Source: SHZL01 sp963815185 (GTDB lineage: Bacteria > Pseudomonadota > Gammaproteobacteria > Xanthomonadales > SZUA-36). Taken from it: 64,000 bases of DNA. Each line of letters opens with the position of its first letter. Within the stretch, counting starts at the first letter, position 1. Below, in pieces: positions 35,508 to 44,676 of the stretch. The notes beneath the pieces were generated by a model. That model saw only the letters and a list, made by a program, of their open reading frames with translations. It was not told the origin of the DNA and searched no databases. The stretch lies in the NCBI GenBank assembly GCA_963815185.1, contig CAWFGC010000003.1, positions 124,001-188,000 of the forward strand, given 5' to 3'. The translations under genes and the position numbers were made by a program.

Positions 35508-37118
35508 ATGACTATCCGCAGTTGGATCCGGCAGTTTACGGCTGGTAGCATTCTGGTTGCCATTCTGGTCACTTTGCCTTTCAGCCACGCGCTGGGGCAA
35601 GGGGCTGGCGTCGAAATCGAGGAGCCACTGATCCCTCAAGGCACCGATGTTTTCGACCTAAACCTCGAGCAGACCCGGGCCCTTTCCCGAAGCCTGAACT
35701 TCAAGGTTGTCGGGCAAAGTTACCTCAAGGGCCCATGGCTTACTGCCAAGGGCAAGGCCAAGGGCACGGGCGTCGGGTTGAACAGCGTCTACGTCCACGA
35801 CGGGATCGCCTATGTTTCCGGTTACAGCGATCCGCCCGCTTTCTTCGGGAATCTCATCATGGATGTGCATGATCCCAAGGACATGAAGGTATTGAGCTTC
35901 GTCCCGTGCGAGCCGGGGGCACGGTGTACCTATCAACGTGTCAACATCAATCGGCACATCCTGGTGACCGGGGCATCCCCCGGCATGCCCAATGCGATTG
36001 ATGCCAACCCGATCCAACCGCGTGGAGGGCGGTCACATGCTCGGGCCGGATTCAGCTTTACAGATGTCTCCAATCCCAAACGTCCCAAGCCTCTCGGCTT
36101 CTTCCTGACCACCATGGGCGGCGCGACCCACGATTTCGCGATAGATGACAATTTCGTTTACGCCTGTGCGAGCATGCCGGAAAGCAAGATGCCGGGAGTC
36201 GCTCACCAGGAGGTGGTCATCATCGATTACCGCGATCCCAAGAATCCGACCCTGGCCGGGCGGCTGCATCTTCCCGGACAGCATGTCGGCGAGGAGCCCG
36301 GCGTCCGCGACCGATTGAACCCGGACGGGTCACCCCAAAAAGTGTGGTGTCAGCAGATCACGCTCCACAAGAACCGGCTTTACGTCGGTTGGCGCGATGC
36401 CGGCCTAGTGGTAGTCGACGTGAACGATCCGTCTAATCCAAAGCTTGTTGGTCAACTGGACTATGTTCCGCCCTTCAATGGGGGTGCCATGGGCGCGGCT
36501 CATAGCGCGGTGCCGGTCGTCGTCGACCCGAACGAGCATCCGGACCTGGTAGTCCTCACGGACGAGAGCTTTGATTGTCCACCGGGCATCGGACGGATCG
36601 TCGACGTGTCCGATCTCAAGAACCCGGAGGTTGAGGCAGGGGTTCGGGATGCCAACCTCCAGATCCTTTCCAGCTATCGCATCCCGCACGTCAGCGATGT
36701 GTATGACTTCGACAAAGGGAAGTTCGAGTGCCTGACGAGTCCTCAGGATGCCGGTCTCGATCCTGAGCATAGAGGCGGTCAGCAGTCGGTCCATTTTCCT
36801 TGGTTCGACCACCGCTCGCCGAGCCTCTTTTACCAGACCTGGTACGACCAGGGCCTTCGGGTGTGGGACATCTCCAATCCGTTCTTACCACGGGAGGTAG
36901 GATATTATCTGTCCCCAAAATATGCATCCTGGGGATACGTTGACCGGCAAACCCGGGAGGTGTTCCAGGACCCGGATACCGACCTCATCTATGTCACCGA
37001 TGGCAACGGGGGTGGGCTCACGGTCCTCGAATGGACAGGCCCGATTCCGAAAAACCCGCCCATCCCGGGGGCTAACCGAGAACCAGTGTTACCGGATCCA
37101 GAGTCTGACGCTCATTGA
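35508..37118 (+). CDS. Secreted LVIVD-repeat beta-propeller protein
   Basis: 536 residues, with GGAGG just upstream. The signal peptide is GSILVAILVTLPFSHALG. The mature part repeats the pattern xxxVxDVxNPxxPxxxG: NLIMDVHDPKDMKVLSF, SFTDVSNPKRPKPLGFF, EVVIIDYRDPKNPTLAG, LVVVDVNDPSNPKLVGQLDY and IVDVSDLKNPEVEAG. No catalytic motif is seen. Such proteins are periplasmic or surface propellers of unknown function, often encoded beside aromatic-catabolism genes. Its first 80 codons are duplicated at 30422 and a shorter part at 49193. Confidence 0.88.
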   Translation: MTIRSWIRQFTAGSILVAILVTLPFSHALGQGAGVEIEEPLIPQGTDVFDLNLEQTRALSRSLNFKVVGQSYLKGPWLTAKGKAKGTGVGLNSVYVHDGIAYVSGYSDPPAFFGNLIMDVHDPKDMKVLSFVPCEPGARCTYQRVNINRHILVTGASPGMPNAIDANPIQPRGGRSHARAGFSFTDVSNPKRPKPLGFFLTTMGGATHDFAIDDNFVYACASMPESKMPGVAHQEVVIIDYRDPKNPTLAGRLHLPGQHVGEEPGVRDRLNPDGSPQKVWCQQITLHKNRLYVGWRDAGLVVVDVNDPSNPKLVGQLDYVPPFNGGAMGAAHSAVPVVVDPNEHPDLVVLTDESFDCPPGIGRIVDVSDLKNPEVEAGVRDANLQILSSYRIPHVSDVYDFDKGKFECLTSPQDAGLDPEHRGGQQSVHFPWFDHRSPSLFYQTWYDQGLRVWDISNPFLPREVGYYLSPKYASWGYVDRQTREVFQDPDTDLIYVTDGNGGGLTVLEWTGPIPKNPPIPGANREPVLPDPESDAH

Positions 37119-37334
37119 ACAGAGGCCGGTGACCGTTTCGCTGGAGCACGGACCTATACGGGACGGTACAATTAGCCGCGGACGTGGGGTGCGACCGTTC
37201 GCTGGAATTACTGAAGGATCCGGCGTTAGACCAGATGACCATAAGGAGGCTCAGGGCATGTACCACCTCCCTGACGATCGAGATGGCCATTCCCCGACTT
37301 GTGCGGGGACGAAATGTGAAAGTCCTATGGTGAC

Positions 37335-38363
37335 ATGGTGAGCCCCCGAGGTTTCGTGATCGGTGGCGCTGCTACCTTGGGCGGAGTTTTGCTGGGTGGT
37401 GGGCAGAGGGCGGAAGCGGCCGTGCCCCATAGGATCGACGTGCACCATCACATCATCCCGCCGCAGTTTCTCGCGGAGGCGCCACCATCCGCCAACTTCC
37501 AGCGTAACTGGGCCTGGTGGACGCCTCAGAAGACGTTGGAAGAAATGGATCAAAACGGCATCGCGGTGTCCATTCTTTCCTTTGCGACGCCATACCTTTG
37601 GTTCTCCGGCATTGAGCCTGGGCGCCGGCTGGCGCGGATGTGCAACGACTATTGCGCGGAACACATGCGGGACAATGGCGGCCGTTTTGGGCTCTTTGCC
37701 GGCCTGCCGCCGCTGGAAGACACGGAAGGCTGCCTCCGTGAGATCGCCTACGCTTTCGATACGCTGCAAGCCGACGGTGTAACGGTCATGACCAGCTACG
37801 GTGACCATTATCTGGGAGACGCGGCCTATGCACCGGTGTGGGAAGAACTAGATCGGCGACAGGCGGTGGTTTTCGTCCACCCGTCCGATCCGACGTGCTG
37901 CAATCCCGTCAATGTCGGCGTTCCTTCCGCCTTCGCTGAATGGCCGTTCGATACGGCACGCACCGTGATGAGCCTTTGGGTCAGCAACGCCTTGCTGCGC
38001 TGGCCCCATATCCGGTTCATCTTCTCCCTTGGGGGCGGCGGGTTGCCCATGATCGCCGACCGGATCGACAAGTTCGGGCGGCCGGGGCCGGACGGTCAGC
38101 GGCTCCACGACGCGCTTTCCCAGATCAAGGCCTTGTATTTCGATACTGCCAATGCCGCCAACCCGCCGGCCCTCGCCGCGACACGCGCGATGGCGGACCC
38201 CGGACACATTCTGTTCGGTAGCGACTATCCTTTCGTTCCGGCGGCGCGAGCTGTGGAAGATCTGGCGCATGCCCAGCTCAATCGTCAGGAGTTGCGGGCC
38301 ATAGAATGTGACAATGCCATCGCCCTGATGCCGCGGCTCGGTGCGATCGTACGACCGGTATGA
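37335..38363 (+). CDS. Amidohydrolase family protein, ACMSD-like decarboxylase
   Basis: 342 residues. Metal ligands: RIDVHHHIIPP (HxH), AVVFVHPSDP (His) and ILFGSDYPFV (Asp). The family insert FFATP-like ILSFATPYLWF and the NDYCAEHMRDNGGRFGLFA block match aminocarboxymuconate-semialdehyde decarboxylase-type (amidohydrolase_2) enzymes, which decarboxylate aromatic or ring-cleavage acids. The N-terminus (RGFVIGGAATLGGVLLGGGQ) looks like a Tat signal with one arginine, unusual for a cytoplasmic decarboxylase. An in-frame stop just upstream rules out a longer form. Confidence 0.85.
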   Translation: MVSPRGFVIGGAATLGGVLLGGGQRAEAAVPHRIDVHHHIIPPQFLAEAPPSANFQRNWAWWTPQKTLEEMDQNGIAVSILSFATPYLWFSGIEPGRRLARMCNDYCAEHMRDNGGRFGLFAGLPPLEDTEGCLREIAYAFDTLQADGVTVMTSYGDHYLGDAAYAPVWEELDRRQAVVFVHPSDPTCCNPVNVGVPSAFAEWPFDTARTVMSLWVSNALLRWPHIRFIFSLGGGGLPMIADRIDKFGRPGPDGQRLHDALSQIKALYFDTANAANPPALAATRAMADPGHILFGSDYPFVPAARAVEDLAHAQLNRQELRAIECDNAIALMPRLGAIVRPV

Positions 38364-38372
38364 GCCTCGTCG

Positions 38373-38605
38373 ATGGCCGCCGCGGCGGACTACCCGGCGC
38401 CGGTCGAAGGCGACTTCGTACTCCGCGACTTCAGATTCTTGAACGGCGAAACGCTGCCCGAACTGCGGATGCACTACCGCACGCTTGGTACACCGCGGAA
38501 GGACGAGAAGGGCATCGTGCGCAATGCGGCTACACCGACATGATCGAAGCGCAGTACCGGCTGCTCAACGAAGGACTGCAGGTGAATCACCTGCGCCTCG
38601 TGCCG
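38373..38605 (+). pseudogene. Remnant of MetX-like alpha/beta hydrolase
   Basis: From ATG at 38373 the text is YPAPVEGDFVLRDFRFLNGE and LPELRMHYRTLGTPRKDEKG. A jump to YTDMIEAQYRLLNEGLQVNH and LRLV follows in another frame. These are the N-terminus and a segment about 60 residues later of an acetyltransferase-like hydrolase, with the part between deleted and everything after missing. It joins a short piece resembling the aldolase gene at 31050. Confidence 0.7.
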
Positions 38606-38640
38606 AAATTGGCGCTGTCTGCCGATTCGTGACAAAGGTT

Positions 38641-38727
38641 GTGCACTGCAGACCTTCAAAGGAGATTGAAAATGAAAATGCTAAAGACAAGAGATAGACC
38701 CGCCCAAAATCTTCAAGCATCCATCCT
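38641..38727 (+). repeat. Copied 5' region of the RidA gene
   Basis: The stretch GCAGACCTTCAAAGGAGAT, the ATGAAAATG start, and AGACAAGAGATAGACCCGCC match 31526-31601, including the ribosome-binding site. One extra T after ATGAAAATGC shifts the frame. The copy now supplies a translation start for the following gene. Confidence 0.85.
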
Positions 38728-40382
38728 TAAGTCGGGAGATACACCGGTGCTGAGACGCGCGACAATCATTATTGCCCTCGTGGGAATCGCGGGCATGAGC
38801 CTCGCACTTGCAAACGCGAATGCGAGCGGGCGAGACACACCTCAAGCACTTGCTGAGGCAGCTTATATCGCTATGGGCCTGGGTACCCATTCCTCAAAGG
38901 AGACAGATCAGCTCAGGACTCTCATCACAAAAGGGGTTATGAAGCAGTGGGATCCAGGCGGGTCTGAGTCGGTCGCCGACCCATTAAAACCTGATCTGGG
39001 CACTGCAACTTTCATCGATACATGGGATCGCACGAGCGATAGCTGGCGCACGGAATGGGTGCGTCCCAGGTTCGTGAGCGGCACGCGCAACTATACTGAG
39101 GTCTATACGCCGGCCGGCGGTTACGTGACAGGTATGGATGTCAACTTCGGACTGCCTGAACGGACGATTCAAAATGGGCAGAATCTGCCGATCCATACCA
39201 TGTCAGCCGTGCGCTTGCGCGCACTGCTACGTGAGCAGGCTCGCAATCAAATCGTCATTCTGATGCACGAGCATCCCGAACGGCTTTCATCGCTTCCAGA
39301 GCAAACGTCCGGTGGCAAGAGCTATCCGGCTGTGCAATATCAGGACGACAACGGCACCTTTCTCGTGATGTTCGATCCGGCGACACACCTTCCAGCCGTC
39401 GTCAGGACGCGCGATTTCGATGCTCACATGGGCGACGCCAACTACGACGCCGCGTACTCCGACTGGCGCAGCGTAGGCGGCGGCCGCTTCAAATATCCCT
39501 TCCGTATCGTTTACACCCTGAACGGCGTGAGTATTTCCGATGTCACCGTGGAACAGGTCACGGATTAACGAGTCATTGCCCGCTGACACTTTTGCGGCTC
39601 CTCCACAGCTTGAGGGCCAAGCGCCGAAACCCGCCGCAGCCGAGAAGACCCCCTTCCAATGGATCATACGGCGTCTCGCCAGCGGCTTTTATCTCGATTC
39701 CGATGCGCTTCACATGGACGAGGGCAGCACGCTGGCGCTCACCGACGTCGGACCGAACATCAGCCTAGTCACAGGGGGATCGCATAACGCGCTTATTGTC
39801 GCCACCAATGATTCTCTCGTGGCTTTCGATGCACCGGGCGATGACGGCCTCTCTAACTGGATCATAGACGCGGCTCGCCAGAAATATCCGGGCAAGCCTT
39901 TCCGTTACGTCGTGTTGACGCACCATCATCTTGACCACACCGGCGGGATTCGCGCCTATGCCGCCCAAGGCGCAATTATCGTAGTTGGGAAAGGCGACGG
40001 CGATTACTTCAGGAAAGTTTTGACGGCGCCGCAGACTTTGAACAGATACGCTGTCAAGACGGTCACGCCTCGCGTCATCGAGGTGGAAGAAAGATGGAGC
40101 GAAACCGTGGGCGGGCGAGTTATTCAGGCGTATTCACTCGACAACCCGCACGCGACGGGTTATCTCATTCCCTATATTCCGGATGCGAAGATGGCCTTCC
40201 AAAGCGATCTATGGATCGCGGGCTTGCGCGTGCCTTCCGATCCGGCTCTCGCAGCCTTTGTGAACCGCTCGGCGCGCGCTATTGTGGATGGCCTGCGAAA
40301 AGCTGGCGTCACCCCCGATAAGTTGGCAGGCGGACATGGCGGGGTAGGCGACTATGCCGATCTTGTGAAGTATGTCGAGTAA
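38672..40382 (+). pseudogene. Secreted metallo-beta-lactamase-fold hydrolase, frameshifted
   Basis: Frame 2 from ATG 38672 (copied RidA start) or, more naturally, GTG 38747 gives a signal peptide TIIIALVGIAGMSLALANAN. An N-terminal domain follows that ends in SISDVTVEQV at about 39556. Frame 3 carries on as RINESLPADTFAAPPQLEG, then VVLTHHHLDHTGGIRAYAAQ (HxHxDH zinc site), DNPHATGYLIPYIP (His) and AGGHGGVG to 40382. One extra base near 39564 explains the break. Restored, it would be a two-domain periplasmic MBL hydrolase. Lactonase, quorum-quenching or generic hydrolase roles are all possible. Confidence 0.8.
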
Positions 40383-40934
40383 GCAGTAGCCCGTAATTTG
40401 ATGGTCTGTGGAGCACGTATGTTGATGGACCAATTGAGTGAGGATTCACGGCGGGTCATGGAGGCTGCCAGCCGGTGCGCCGGACGCGCAGGGCGGCGCA
40501 AGTAGGCAATCTTGTATGCGGACCGACGGAATAATAAAGTTCGTAGCGGATGATGGCGGTCCTGATACTGGTGGCGAGTCTGCTCATGGCTTGCGCGAAG
40601 CTGGTGGGCCGTGGCGGCGCTAGAGCAGTGTTTCTGGGATGTTCTATCCACATCATCGTCCTCACGGGCTTCGGGATGCCAATGACAGACGGGGAGGTCG
40701 GGTGGACGAAGATGGACTCTGAATTTCTCGACTAGTTCTGGTTCCAGAGCTCATGCGATGACACGATCGGTCGGGGTTTTGATCTATCCGGGTTTTGTAC
40801 TGTTGGGCGCCAATATCACCAGGCGCAGGAATATTCTCGAGTCGATGAGCTTCCTCAGTTTTTCAACAAGTCCCTGTCAGTTGCGCGAGGCGTTCGCCCT
40901 AGCGAGTCCGGTTCGTCAAACACCGCATCTGGCG
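40383..40934. other. Remnant region: small frame and DJ-1/PfpI-like start
   Basis: A 61-codon frame at 40550-40735 (MMAVLILVASLLMACAKLVG) encodes one hydrophobic stretch and has no family I know. At 40758, MTRSVGVLIYPGFVLLGAN resembles the first strand of DJ-1/PfpI or GlxA-type proteins, but the similarity ends within about 20 residues. Nothing else is readable, and it appears to be a junction of deleted genes. Confidence 0.35.
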
Positions 40935-41969
40935 TCAGACGTAAGCGTCTAGCGCCTTTTCCTGCAAAAACGTCGACAGCAGGTCGGCAACTTGATTGTT
41001 ATTCAGGTCGGCAAACGGGAAATGCGTGTTGCCGTGTATACCGACTTCGGGCAGATGAACAACTTGAGCATCACCGCCATGACGGTTGATGGTGTTGACA
41101 AACAGCCGAGCGCGATTCAGATTGTTATGCCACCACCTTTGCCAGGGGTTTCCCTCAGCCGAGATATAGTCGCCGAAGACAAGCTGAATCGGAACCTGCG
41201 TCAGTTTTGCGAATTTCTCGGCCGGTATGCCGGTTTCCCCAGCCGGTAAGTCTTGATCGGGAAAAAGAAAGTGAATGGGCTCGTAGGAGACGATTGCTTT
41301 GACGTTAGAACTCTTGATCCGGGTGTGCCATCCGAACAGACCACTCTGCGAGTGAGTGATCAGGATTGCCGGTCCAACCTCGCCCATCAGCGCCGACAGG
41401 TTGTCGCTGACTATGTCGGCGTCGTCGGCAGGTGTGCTTCCGGTCGGCGCCGCCAGGTCAAACGGTACAGCTTGTGCGCCGAATTGTTCAAATTCCACTC
41501 GCGATTGGGGAAACTGCACTGTGGGGAAAAACTGCGGCTCACCATCGGTCCAGTTGCCGAAGCGAAACCCATTGAATTGATGCTTGTTGCCATATCGCTG
41601 CGTCGTCGGCGGGCCAATCTGCTTGCCCAGAAGATCTCCGAAGGATCCACCGAACGTTGTCATTGACGCCCTGCCCCGAGTGGTAAAGTCCGGGATATAA
41701 ACTGACCAGCCTCGCCGCAGGAAAATTGATTCATACCCCTCTCGGTCCCTGGTGTTTTCATATGTCTTGCCAGTCTGGCCGGCACCATGCACCATTACCA
41801 TCGGGTATTTACGCGGTCTTACAGGAATCTGAAAGCGGACATAACCTTGATGAATTGGGAAAATCTCGTCGGTATTGCTGCGCAGGTTGCTCATGTCGAA
41901 TTCTCCCGGCGTCGTGATGTGATCGAAACCGAAATAGAAACTCCCCTGCCCTGCAAGCTCGATTGTCAT
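40935..41969 (-). CDS. Alpha/beta hydrolase
   Basis: 344 residues. YPMVMVHGAGQTGKTYE (oxyanion HG), DFTTRGRASM, ILITHSQSGLFGW (nucleophile Ser in HSQSG, replacing GxSxG), and a C-terminal GIHGNTHFPFADLNNNQVAD (catalytic His). Close relatives begin with a signal peptide before the QGSFYFGF block. Here that is absent, so the 5' end may be trimmed. It probably hydrolyses an ester. It is last in the LysR-reductase-VOC-hydrolase set on the minus strand. Confidence 0.8.
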   Translation of the reverse strand: MTIELAGQGSFYFGFDHITTPGEFDMSNLRSNTDEIFPIHQGYVRFQIPVRPRKYPMVMVHGAGQTGKTYENTRDREGYESIFLRRGWSVYIPDFTTRGRASMTTFGGSFGDLLGKQIGPPTTQRYGNKHQFNGFRFGNWTDGEPQFFPTVQFPQSRVEFEQFGAQAVPFDLAAPTGSTPADDADIVSDNLSALMGEVGPAILITHSQSGLFGWHTRIKSSNVKAIVSYEPIHFLFPDQDLPAGETGIPAEKFAKLTQVPIQLVFGDYISAEGNPWQRWWHNNLNRARLFVNTINRHGGDAQVVHLPEVGIHGNTHFPFADLNNNQVADLLSTFLQEKALDAYV

Positions 41970-42015
41970 TTGCTATTTAGTCTTCCGTCAAAATGGGCAC
42001 TTGGCCGGGCACCCG

Positions 42016-42516
42016 TTACAGCGGCTCACCTTCGTCAGTGTATCGGTCACCGAAGTCGAACATATCCTCTGTCTCGTCGCCATCGTAGTATTGATATTCC
42101 CACCAATTGTGATCGAGGTCTTCCAAATAGAATGAGTAGATGCCGTGTTGGAAGACCGGTTTCCAGATGCTACGGATTCCGTACTTGTCCTTATGTTCGT
42201 GTGCGGCGCGGTGGGCTTCGTCAACTGCTTCGACGGACTCGAGGTCTAGACCCCAGTGATTGAATACGTGCACCGGGCGCAACTTGGCACCAGACTCTAT
42301 GGCGATGACGTGCGATGAACTCGAGCAGCGGACTGCCAACGCTCCCACCGAATGCCTCGCCGTTTCCAGGCCCAGGAACTCCTCGTAGAAGCGGCGTGAT
42401 TCGCTCAGTTTGTAAACTTCCATAGTGCCGTGGCTCATGGTTCTCGGCTTGACGATGGAATCTTTAATGCGGCCCTTGGCCCGCAGTTCGCCAAACATCT
42501 TTACTGAACTGTTCAT
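42016..42516 (-). CDS. VOC-family protein (glyoxalase/type I extradiol dioxygenase fold)
   Basis: 166 residues. SHGTMEVYKLSESRRFYEEF (first metal His), HVFNHWGLDLESVEAVDEAH (second His) and SFYLEDLDHNWWEYQYYDGD (Glu ligand) outline one beta-alpha-beta-beta-beta unit pair. A single-module length of 166 is short for a ring-cleaving dioxygenase, so an isomerase or dioxygenase-like function on a ring-cleavage product is equally likely. The start at 42516 has GAGGAAAT upstream, and it follows the reductase by 47 bp. Confidence 0.85.
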   Translation of the reverse strand: MNSSVKMFGELRAKGRIKDSIVKPRTMSHGTMEVYKLSESRRFYEEFLGLETARHSVGALAVRCSSSSHVIAIESGAKLRPVHVFNHWGLDLESVEAVDEAHRAAHEHKDKYGIRSIWKPVFQHGIYSFYLEDLDHNWWEYQYYDGDETEDMFDFGDRYTDEGEPL

Positions 42517-42563
42517 ACTGATTTCCTCATACTGGTCTCCGTAAGTTCAAGCGAGTTATGCCC

Positions 42564-43604
42564 TCAGATTCGGGCTCGTGCCCGATCTCCGGCATCAAGG
42601 AACGGATCGGCAAAGAACTCCTGCGGTGGCAACGCACACTGTTTGGCAAAGTCACGCTTGGCAGACTCGATTACTATTGGCGCACCACAGGCATAAACCT
42701 GGTGTTTGGACAGGTCGGGAAAGTCCTCCATGACAGCGCGATGGACAAAGCCCGTGCGACCGTTCCAACTGCACGCTGGCGTAGCGTCTGATACGACGGG
42801 GATAAATTGAAAACCTTCGTTTGCTTCTGCGTATTTTTCGACCCAGTCCATTTCGTAAAGGTCTGCACGAGTGCGGCCACCCCAGTACATCGTCATGGGC
42901 CGGTTGAACTGCTTCTGCTGTGCATACTTGAGGATCGATTTGAAGGGGGCGAAACCGGTGCCGCTGGCCAGCAAAACGAGGGGCTTGTCGCTGTTTTCGC
43001 GCAAGAAAAAAGTCCCTAGGGGCAGTTCCATGCGAACCAGGTCATGCACTTGCATGCCGTCGAAAACATAGTCGGTGAACAGACCGCCCGGTGTATGACG
43101 CACGTGCAACTCGATCCTTACCACTCCCCCAATCGACGGTGCGGATGCGATTGAGTAGGCGCGACGCTCGCCGTTGGCGAGAACGAATTCAACGAACTGA
43201 CCGGCCAGGAACATTACGTCCTCGTTCATGGGTAGTTTTATGTGGACAATCATCACATCGGAAGCGACCCGTCGCATCTCCATGACTCTACCCGGGCATA
43301 CCCGTGAGCGAATGCTGCCTATGATGTCCAGTTCCTGGACCTCTATCACAAGGTTACTGAGCGGCTGCGCCTGGCACAGCAGGGCATAGCCCTGCTCGCG
43401 CTCTTCAAGAGGTAGGTAAGTCGGGTGCACATGCCCGTGGTCGACTTGGCCCTCCACAATACGACCTCGACAGGTACGACATGCCCCCGCCCGGCAGCTG
43501 TAGGGTAGGGCGATATCAGCATCGTGGCCGGCCTTAAGAATGGCGGTGCCTTCCTGTACGGTGAACTGATTGCCGCTGGGCTGTAGTGTTATTTCGAATG
43601 GCAC
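42564..43604 (-). CDS. 2Fe-2S ferredoxin/FAD/NAD oxidoreductase (oxygenase reductase)
   Basis: 346 residues from GTG at 43604, chosen for the AGGAGAT just upstream. Domain order: ferredoxin (ALPYSCRAGACRTCRG and YALLCQAQP, Cx4Cx2C and later Cys), FAD domain (RRAYSIASAPSIGG and HVRHTPGGLFTDYVF), and NAD domain (LVLLASGTGFAPFKSILKYA, VYACGAPIVIESAKRDF). This is the reductase of a multicomponent aromatic oxygenase, feeding electrons from NADH. No oxygenase subunit is in the window, so its partner is elsewhere or lost. Confidence 0.9.
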   Translation of the reverse strand: MPFEITLQPSGNQFTVQEGTAILKAGHDADIALPYSCRAGACRTCRGRIVEGQVDHGHVHPTYLPLEEREQGYALLCQAQPLSNLVIEVQELDIIGSIRSRVCPGRVMEMRRVASDVMIVHIKLPMNEDVMFLAGQFVEFVLANGERRAYSIASAPSIGGVVRIELHVRHTPGGLFTDYVFDGMQVHDLVRMELPLGTFFLRENSDKPLVLLASGTGFAPFKSILKYAQQKQFNRPMTMYWGGRTRADLYEMDWVEKYAEANEGFQFIPVVSDATPACSWNGRTGFVHRAVMEDFPDLSKHQVYACGAPIVIESAKRDFAKQCALPPQEFFADPFLDAGDRARARI

Positions 43605-43686
43605 GACAATCTCCTGCAAGGCGTGCTTGGATTCAGAACTTCTGTTGTAGGAGAGTTGCCAATCCTCTGAATGTAATCCAACTAAC

Positions 43687-44676
43687 TTATCGGGCGCTTG
43701 AAGCCAGGGCCAATGAAAGCTCGGAATGGCCGGTATTATCAGCCGTGATACCATCTCTGCCGAGATTTTCGGCTACCTGGATAACGGCCTTGTGCAACCA
43801 CCTTTGCGCAGGGTCTTTGTTGATACGTTCATGCCACTGCAGCGTCACATCAAATGTCGGAATGTCGAATGGCAGGCCTATTACCTGCACCGTGTTTTCC
43901 AGGTCCATGCTAGTAACCAGAGCTTCGGTGACTACTGCGATGCGGTCTGAACTGGCAATGATGGATTCGATTCCCGACAGGTATGCCATCTTCACGGATA
44001 CCTTACGCTGGATATTTTTCTCTTCGAATAGTCGATCTGCATGCTCCCGGAAATGCTCATAACTGCCGCCGGTTGGCTCATACTCTATGAATGAAGCCTG
44101 CAGGAACTGCTCGAGGCTGATGCTGCCTTGAATGGTGGGGTGGTTTTTGCTGACCACGCAAACGAAACGAATGCTACGGAATCGGCGCCGGAAAAAGCCA
44201 GCCCCCAGTGGCCTCGCCGCGCCAATCGCCAGGTCAATTTCCCCACCGCTCATCTGCTCGGCTACGTCATGAAGCGACAGCGGCACTGTTTCGAGCGAGA
44301 TGTTTGGCGCGTGTTTGTCGAACCACGACAGCAGATGTGGGAGCAGTGACATCTGGCCGATATCACTGATTGCCAGGCGAAAGTGCCGCGTGCTGTTGGC
44401 GGCATCGAAGCAGCCGCGGTTTTCTATCGTCTGGTGAATCTGTTGTAACGCAGCCTGGATGGGCTCGGCCATCGATTCCGCCAATGGGGTGGGCATCATG
44501 CCGTTTTCGGTACGCACGAACAATTCGTCGCCGAAGGCATCGCGCAGGCGCCGTAGCGCGTTGCTAACGCCCGATTGAGAAATGCATAGTTGCTCCCCGG
44601 CGAGGGTGACACTATGGGTGCGCTGCAAAGCGTCGAGCACCAGCAACAGGTTGAGATCGAGTGTGTTGATTCTCAC
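43687..44676 (-). CDS. LysR-family regulator (NahR-like group)
   Basis: 329 residues. LNLLLVLDALQRTHSVTLAG, LCISQSGVSNALRRLRDAFG (helix-turn-helix) and FVRTENGMMPTPLAESM open the protein. The effector domain includes RHFRLAISDIGQMSLLPHLL. It is divergent from the dmpE gene across about 400 bp and shares a strand with the reductase operon. LysR regulators of this group activate degradation operons when an aromatic inducer binds, so it likely controls one or both sides. Confidence 0.9.
   Translation of the reverse strand: MRINTLDLNLLLVLDALQRTHSVTLAGEQLCISQSGVSNALRRLRDAFGDELFVRTENGMMPTPLAESMAEPIQAALQQIHQTIENRGCFDAANSTRHFRLAISDIGQMSLLPHLLSWFDKHAPNISLETVPLSLHDVAEQMSGGEIDLAIGAARPLGAGFFRRRFRSIRFVCVVSKNHPTIQGSISLEQFLQASFIEYEPTGGSYEHFREHADRLFEEKNIQRKVSVKMAYLSGIESIIASSDRIAVVTEALVTSMDLENTVQVIGLPFDIPTFDVTLQWHERINKDPAQRWLHKAVIQVAENLGRDGITADNTGHSELSLALASSAR

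Noticed and set aside
37259..37342. 27-codon frame behind AGGAGG, overlapping the ACMSD-like start
   Set aside because: Short, no homology, and overlaps the next gene; could be a leader peptide but there is no supporting evidence.
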